Of a DNA stretch of 64,000 nt, positions 60,232-64,000 are shown piece after piece. Where the stretch lies: NCBI GenBank assembly GCA_017443345.1, contig JAFSNR010000030.1, forward strand, positions 62,001 through 126,000, written 5' to 3'. Origin of the DNA: Prevotella sp. GTDB taxonomy: Bacteria; Bacteroidota; Bacteroidia; Bacteroidales; Bacteroidaceae. Below the pieces are notes generated by a model. That model had not been told where the DNA came from and did not search any database. It was given only the letters and a program-made list of their open reading frames with translations. The translations under genes were made by a program, and so were the position numbers. Position 1 is the first letter of the stretch. Every line of letters starts with the position of its first letter.

Positions 60232-62502
60232 CTAGAAATTAATCGAGAGATGAGCCATCACGTTAAACGGAGCCGAGGGAGCAAAACCTGCCTCATACTG
60301 ATCGGAGGTATCCCAGCCTGTAGCCACCACTTTTCCATTCTCCTTCGTAAAGGCAGGAGCAGCCCAGCCGTTGTTGTCGAACTTGGCAGAGAAGATGTTA
60401 TAGAGGGTCACACCAAGCGTCAGATCCTTCAAGCCCAACTGCTTCAGGGCAAACGAATAGCTGAGATCGACATTCGTGGTGAAATGGCCATCGAGCATCA
60501 TGCTCACATCAATAGGCTTGCCGTTATCGTCGAGGGTCTGATAGCTCTTGAAACCTGTATTCGTCAGATACTGTTCACCCACATACTGGCTCTGGACAGA
60601 AGCCTTCATGCCCTTATAATTGAAGGTGAAGATATTATTGAAGATGAAGTCGGGTGAGAACGATAGCGGTGTGTCGCCGAGGCTCTCTACGGAGCCGTCC
60701 ATCAGCGTTACCTCCCACTCCTTGGCACGATTCTTCGACAGTGTGGCGTTAGCATCCCAGCGGAACCAGTCGACAGGCTTCCATGCAGCCTCCAGCTCCA
60801 CACCGAGACGATAGCTCTCACCCACATTCTTGGCGATGGCCTCACCGATATTGTTCAATTCGCCCGTCAGCACGAACTGATCCTTGTAACTCATCCAATA
60901 GATATTGGCACCAGCCGAGAACTTCGCGCTATGGAACTTATAGCCGACTTCAAGATCGTTCAGACGTTCTGCCTTCAGCTCTGTGCCGAGATTGTCCTCG
61001 TAGTCGTTGCGGGTAGGCTCTTTATGAGCGATGGCATACGAAGCATAGACCTTATGATGACGCGTGATATCGTAGTTCAGACCAAACTTCGGGTTGAAGA
61101 AGTTGAACTTCTCGTCGATGACGATCTTGCCGTCGGGATTAGCTCCCATCCAGTCGCCTGGATTCTGCATCTTAATGCCGATGTGACGATACTGCAGATC
61201 GAGGAAGCCGTTCAGTCCTGGCAGGAAGTCATAGTTGATCTTGCCATAGATGTTCCAATCTGTCTTCTTCGCATTATTGCGATAGTATTCAAAGTCGGGC
61301 AGCAGTTCCATTCCCTCTGGTACGTTCTTCACCCACTTCACCAGTCCGAAGTGGTCGCCGCTGTACTTGTTCCAGCCTCCACCTAAGATGGCTTCTACAT
61401 TCTCACGATTGTTATACACCAGCGAGGCCACAACGGCAAAGAAGTCATTGTCCATCTTCTTCTGGCGAATCAGGTCGCTCTTCAGCTTCGGATTCTCATC
61501 AAACCAGACGCCGTAAGGCAGATACTCCACCAGTTTGCGACCCGTCTTATACTCCTCGTAATAGCCCTGACCTTTGGTGTAATGGCCTGTCACGTTCAGG
61601 TTCAAAGTGCTCGCGAGGCGCTGGTTCCACAACAGCTGATAGTTCTGCTGGTGATAATTATCCGTCTGTCCGTCATAATAATGCACGTTGCCATTATCAT
61701 CGTAGTACTCTCCACAAGAGTTGTAGGTGCGCCCATAGAGGCTCTGCTCATACTTCGAGGTGTAGTTCCAGGCGTGATAGGTCTCCTCTACGCCATTCCA
61801 AGTCAGCAGTTTCACCACCGTATTGTCAGAGAAGTAGCCCCCTTGGATGAAATAGCTGTTCAAATTCGTCGAGGCACGATCCAGATAGCCTTTTGAGCCG
61901 ATGTTCGAAAGTCGGCCCTGAATGCCCCAGTGGCCCTTGATGAGCCCTGTGCCGAAACGCAGTGTCTCCTTATGCGAATAGTAAGACCCGCCAGAGAGAT
62001 CAAGTCCGATGTAAGGCTCCACACCGATATTCTCCGTCTGCATATTCACCGTTGCGCCAAAGGCTCCAGCACCATTCGTCGAAGTACCCACACCACGCTG
62101 GATCTGCATGGTCTGTACACTACTGGCGAAGTCGCCCATGTTCACCCAATAGAGCTGGGCACTCTCTGCATCGTTCATCGGAATACCGTTAGCAGTGATA
62201 TTGATACGGCTCGGATCAGTACCACGTACACGCAGCGAGGTATAACCGATGCCGTTACCAGCATCTGAGGTCATCGTGATACTGGGTGTCAGAGAGAGCA
62301 GATAAGGGATATCCTGTCCGAAGTTCACAGCTTTCAGTGCTTCCTTCGACATGTTGGTATAGGCTACAGGCGTCTTCTTCGACGCACGAGTAGATATCAC
62401 CTGAACGCCCTGCAGCTCTACCGACTTGAGCGTATCCAGATCACTCGCTTCCATACTCGCTACACACACTAATACAGCCATTCCTAAAACAAATCTTTTC
62501 AT
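60232..62502 (-). CDS. TonB-dependent receptor, thiamine uptake (OMR type)
   Basis: 756 aa. Signal peptide (LGMAVLVCVASMEA), TonB-box-like VELQGVQVISTRA, a plug domain (LRVRGTDPSRINITANGIPM, VQTMQIQRGVGTSTNGAGAFG), then a barrel ending in LSINF. There is no SusC-type N-terminal extension and no SusD partner. The TPP riboswitch 60 bp upstream and the two genes downstream assign it to thiamine uptake across the outer membrane. Confidence 0.9.
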   Translation of the reverse strand: MKRFVLGMAVLVCVASMEASDLDTLKSVELQGVQVISTRASKKTPVAYTNMSKEALKAVNFGQDIPYLLSLTPSITMTSDAGNGIGYTSLRVRGTDPSRINITANGIPMNDAESAQLYWVNMGDFASSVQTMQIQRGVGTSTNGAGAFGATVNMQTENIGVEPYIGLDLSGGSYYSHKETLRFGTGLIKGHWGIQGRLSNIGSKGYLDRASTNLNSYFIQGGYFSDNTVVKLLTWNGVEETYHAWNYTSKYEQSLYGRTYNSCGEYYDDNGNVHYYDGQTDNYHQQNYQLLWNQRLASTLNLNVTGHYTKGQGYYEEYKTGRKLVEYLPYGVWFDENPKLKSDLIRQKKMDNDFFAVVASLVYNNRENVEAILGGGWNKYSGDHFGLVKWVKNVPEGMELLPDFEYYRNNAKKTDWNIYGKINYDFLPGLNGFLDLQYRHIGIKMQNPGDWMGANPDGKIVIDEKFNFFNPKFGLNYDITRHHKVYASYAIAHKEPTRNDYEDNLGTELKAERLNDLEVGYKFHSAKFSAGANIYWMSYKDQFVLTGELNNIGEAIAKNVGESYRLGVELEAAWKPVDWFRWDANATLSKNRAKEWEVTLMDGSVESLGDTPLSFSPDFIFNNIFTFNYKGMKASVQSQYVGEQYLTNTGFKSYQTLDDNGKPIDVSMMLDGHFTTNVDLSYSFALKQLGLKDLTLGVTLYNIFSAKFDNNGWAAPAFTKENGKVVATGWDTSDQYEAGFAPSAPFNVMAHLSINF

Positions 62503-62565
62503 ACCTTTTCTTGTACCTTTAATTAATAATAATGTAAAGGGGGTAAGTTGTATCGATAAATCCTT

Positions 62566-62643
62566 TATTCCATCCCTACGCCGGTATGATCCGGATCAGG
62601 TTAGAGGGTATCATCTCAGCCTGCAAACGCAGACACCCCTTGA
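62566..62643 (-). promoter_or_regulatory. TPP riboswitch (THI element)
   Basis: On the minus strand the conserved core CTGAGATGATACCC, then CTAACCTGATCCGGAT and ACCGGCGTAGGGA is complete. It sits directly after the promoter at 62653. No U-tailed terminator hairpin is seen between it and the ATG at 62502, so control is probably at translation initiation. Confidence 0.96.
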
Positions 62644-62652
62644 AATCGGCTG

Positions 62653-62660
62653 CAAAATTA
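62653..62660 (-). promoter_or_regulatory. -7 box of the thiamine operon
   Basis: TAATTTTG followed by CAGCC; the riboswitch begins within ~10 nt of the expected start of transcription. Confidence 0.8.
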
Positions 62661-62669
62661 TACAAAAAA

Positions 62670-62694
62670 CCCCGAATCGCCAAATGATTCGGGG
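62670..62694 (-). terminator. Terminator of the Na/Pi cotransporter gene
   Basis: CCCCGAATCG / TGATTCGGGG stem, with TTTTTT on the minus strand. It stands 58 bp after the stop and just upstream of the thiamine promoter. Confidence 0.9.
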
Positions 62695-62752
62695 AATATT
62701 TACTATTTACCTCTTTCTTTTTATACCTTTTTACTTTTTTACCCTTTTACTT

Positions 62753-64000
62753 TTACCTGATACCCATACGGGCCTCGATGACATTCACAACGTAGTCTGC
62801 CAGTTTCTCACATTCATTGATGAGATCCATGTAGATGGTACCCACAGCGTAAGTATACTCATGGTTGTTCACATCCGTGATGTTCTGCGACTTCAGCTGG
62901 TTGCGGTAGTTGTTGATCTCGTGCTCGATATTAAATGAGCGGTTGACATCGAACGACTCCTTACGACCTTTCATCAAGCGGTTCATCTGCGTGAGCGACT
63001 GATCAGTGAGTTCCATCATCTGGTGAATATGATCATACTGCTTCTCAACGAAGTGGTCCTCCTTGGCATTATACTTGCGAGAGATAGTACGGGCCATATT
63101 GAAACAGGCATCACCAATCGACTCCAACTCGGAAATCTCACGAAGCATAGCACGGATCTTGGCCTTCGTATCGTCAGAGAGGTGAGCATCGCTCACAGAG
63201 TCGAGATACTTGGCAATCTCAAGTTCCATATTATCGCTGATACCCTCATATTTCTCAATGCGCGTATAGAGTTTGTTGAAGTCGCCAGCCTTGCTATCCT
63301 TCTTGTTCGAGGCACTACTTGAGAGCGTCAGCAACTCACGCACCATTCCGAACATACGCTGCATACGCTCTGAGAAGGACTGGATCTCTTTCTGAGCCTC
63401 CAGCACAGAGAGTTCTGGGGTCTTCATGAAGCCAGCCGTAATGAAATGCAGGCGGAACTCATCTTCCTCATCGACCTTCTTCGGCTTGATAGCCCAGCAT
63501 ACGAGTCGCTCAATCTGTGGAATAAACCAGATGAGGATGAACGTATTGACCACATTAAAGCAGGTATGGAAAGCAGCCAGAACGAAACTCAGTTTGGCAG
63601 CATTAGCCAGGAACACGCTCGTATCCACTGAATCCTTCGTCATCGTCACGTCGTAACCAACGAGACCGCAGACAGCATCCACGAAGGGACGGAAGATGAA
63701 CAGAATCCAGAATACGCCGAAGAAATTGAAGAACATGTGCGACAAGGCAGCCCTGCGGGCCTGTGTGTTTGCTGAGAGTGCCGCCAGGTTTGATGTTACC
63801 GTCGTACCGATATTCTCACCCATCACCAAGGCGATACCCTGATAGATAGGCAGCGCACCACTCGAACAGAGGATCATCGTGATGGCCATGACGGCAGCTG
63901 AAGACTGGACACAGAAAGTCATGATACCACCCAAAAGGAGGAAGATCAACGTGGTGGTGAACGAGGTGGGGTCAAACGAAGCAAAGAAATTAAGCAATGC
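62753..64000 (-). CDS. Na/Pi cotransporter family protein with PhoU-like domain (5' partial)
   Basis: Sodium-coupled phosphate uptake. The frame is open to the window end, so the N-terminus is missing. The visible part has the Na_Pi_cotrans motifs GIMTFCVQSSAAVMAI (QSS signature) and GENIGTTVTSNLAAL, several membrane segments, and a cytoplasmic C-terminal PhoU-like four-helix region (from about 200 residues onward; DNMELEIAKYLDSVSDAHL, ISELESIGDACFNMART). It ends 58 bp before a strong terminator. Confidence 0.93.
   Translation of the reverse strand, partial: ALLNFFASFDPTSFTTTLIFLLLGGIMTFCVQSSAAVMAITMILCSSGALPIYQGIALVMGENIGTTVTSNLAALSANTQARRAALSHMFFNFFGVFWILFIFRPFVDAVCGLVGYDVTMTKDSVDTSVFLANAAKLSFVLAAFHTCFNVVNTFILIWFIPQIERLVCWAIKPKKVDEEDEFRLHFITAGFMKTPELSVLEAQKEIQSFSERMQRMFGMVRELLTLSSSASNKKDSKAGDFNKLYTRIEKYEGISDNMELEIAKYLDSVSDAHLSDDTKAKIRAMLREISELESIGDACFNMARTISRKYNAKEDHFVEKQYDHIHQMMELTDQSLTQMNRLMKGRKESFDVNRSFNIEHEINNYRNQLKSQNITDVNNHEYTYAVGTIYMDLINECEKLADYVVNVIEARMGIR

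Overview
The window looks like a chromosomal stretch from a gut- or oral-type member of Bacteroidales, most likely Prevotella or a close relative. The signs are a SusC/SusD pair, many TAnnTTTG (-7) promoters with a TTG/TTTG (-33) box, mostly no Shine-Dalgarno sequences, CotH lipoproteins, a DUF6057 protein, and a thiamine OMR-PnuT-TPK operon behind a TPP riboswitch. The genus is inference; there is no rRNA in the window.

Layout. 1-8.1 kb: a SusC (5' end outside the window), SusD, a DUF6057 membrane protein and a TolB-like lipoprotein with a CxxCH motif, in one direction. 8.1-10.3 kb: MIP18/DUF59 Fe-S factor, LpxH and a PfkB-type sugar kinase. 10.4-13.7 kb: two tandem CotH-like lipoproteins, the upstream one with altered motifs. 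13.9-17.8 kb (minus): ackA, pta, cdaA and folP, with murF divergent at 17.9 kb. 19.2-22.1 kb: two coupled exported proteins. 22.25 kb: tRNA-Pro(CGG).

22.4-39.1 kb is an integrated phage-like element beside tRNA-Pro. It holds a tyrosine recombinase, a tail-hub-like protein, two paralogous tape-measure genes each with a small membrane-protein gene upstream, HicAB, a lysis cassette (holin-like, amidase, spanin-like), a 126-aa protein and a 5'-truncated reverse transcriptase that meets an AbiEii C-terminal fragment head to head. No capsid, portal, terminase or repressor gene is visible. The first tape measure is a chimera whose last ~85 residues resemble the spanin-like protein, which suggests two tandem copies collapsed by deletion. 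Both tape-measure genes are preceded by a perfect hairpin that contains the promoter and ends in a U-run touching the start codon. 39.1-40.1 kb is non-coding and rich in ordered repeats (21-bp iteron-like units, paired 90-bp inverted-repeat units).

40.2-48.9 kb: AEC transporter, a small exported protein, then (minus) an apparent Tat operon (tatA, tatC, a NapH-like polyferredoxin, a Tat-signal aldo/keto reductase), a membrane-tethered AraC-type regulator, a secreted metallophosphoesterase and a DUF3667 protein. 48.9-51.3 kb is a second accessory patch: a 410-bp element with 58-bp terminal inverted repeats, three palindromes at exact 22-bp spacing, and two 145-bp direct repeats carrying promoters and hairpins around an AT-rich secreted-protein gene.

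51.3-64 kb: a ComEA-like HhH protein, two tandem NSS transporters, VanZ-like, CYTH, a 52-aa membrane microprotein, prfB without a frameshift site, a long-chain acyl-CoA ligase, the TPP-riboswitch operon (TonB receptor, PnuT, thiamine pyrophosphokinase) and a Na/Pi cotransporter cut by the window end.
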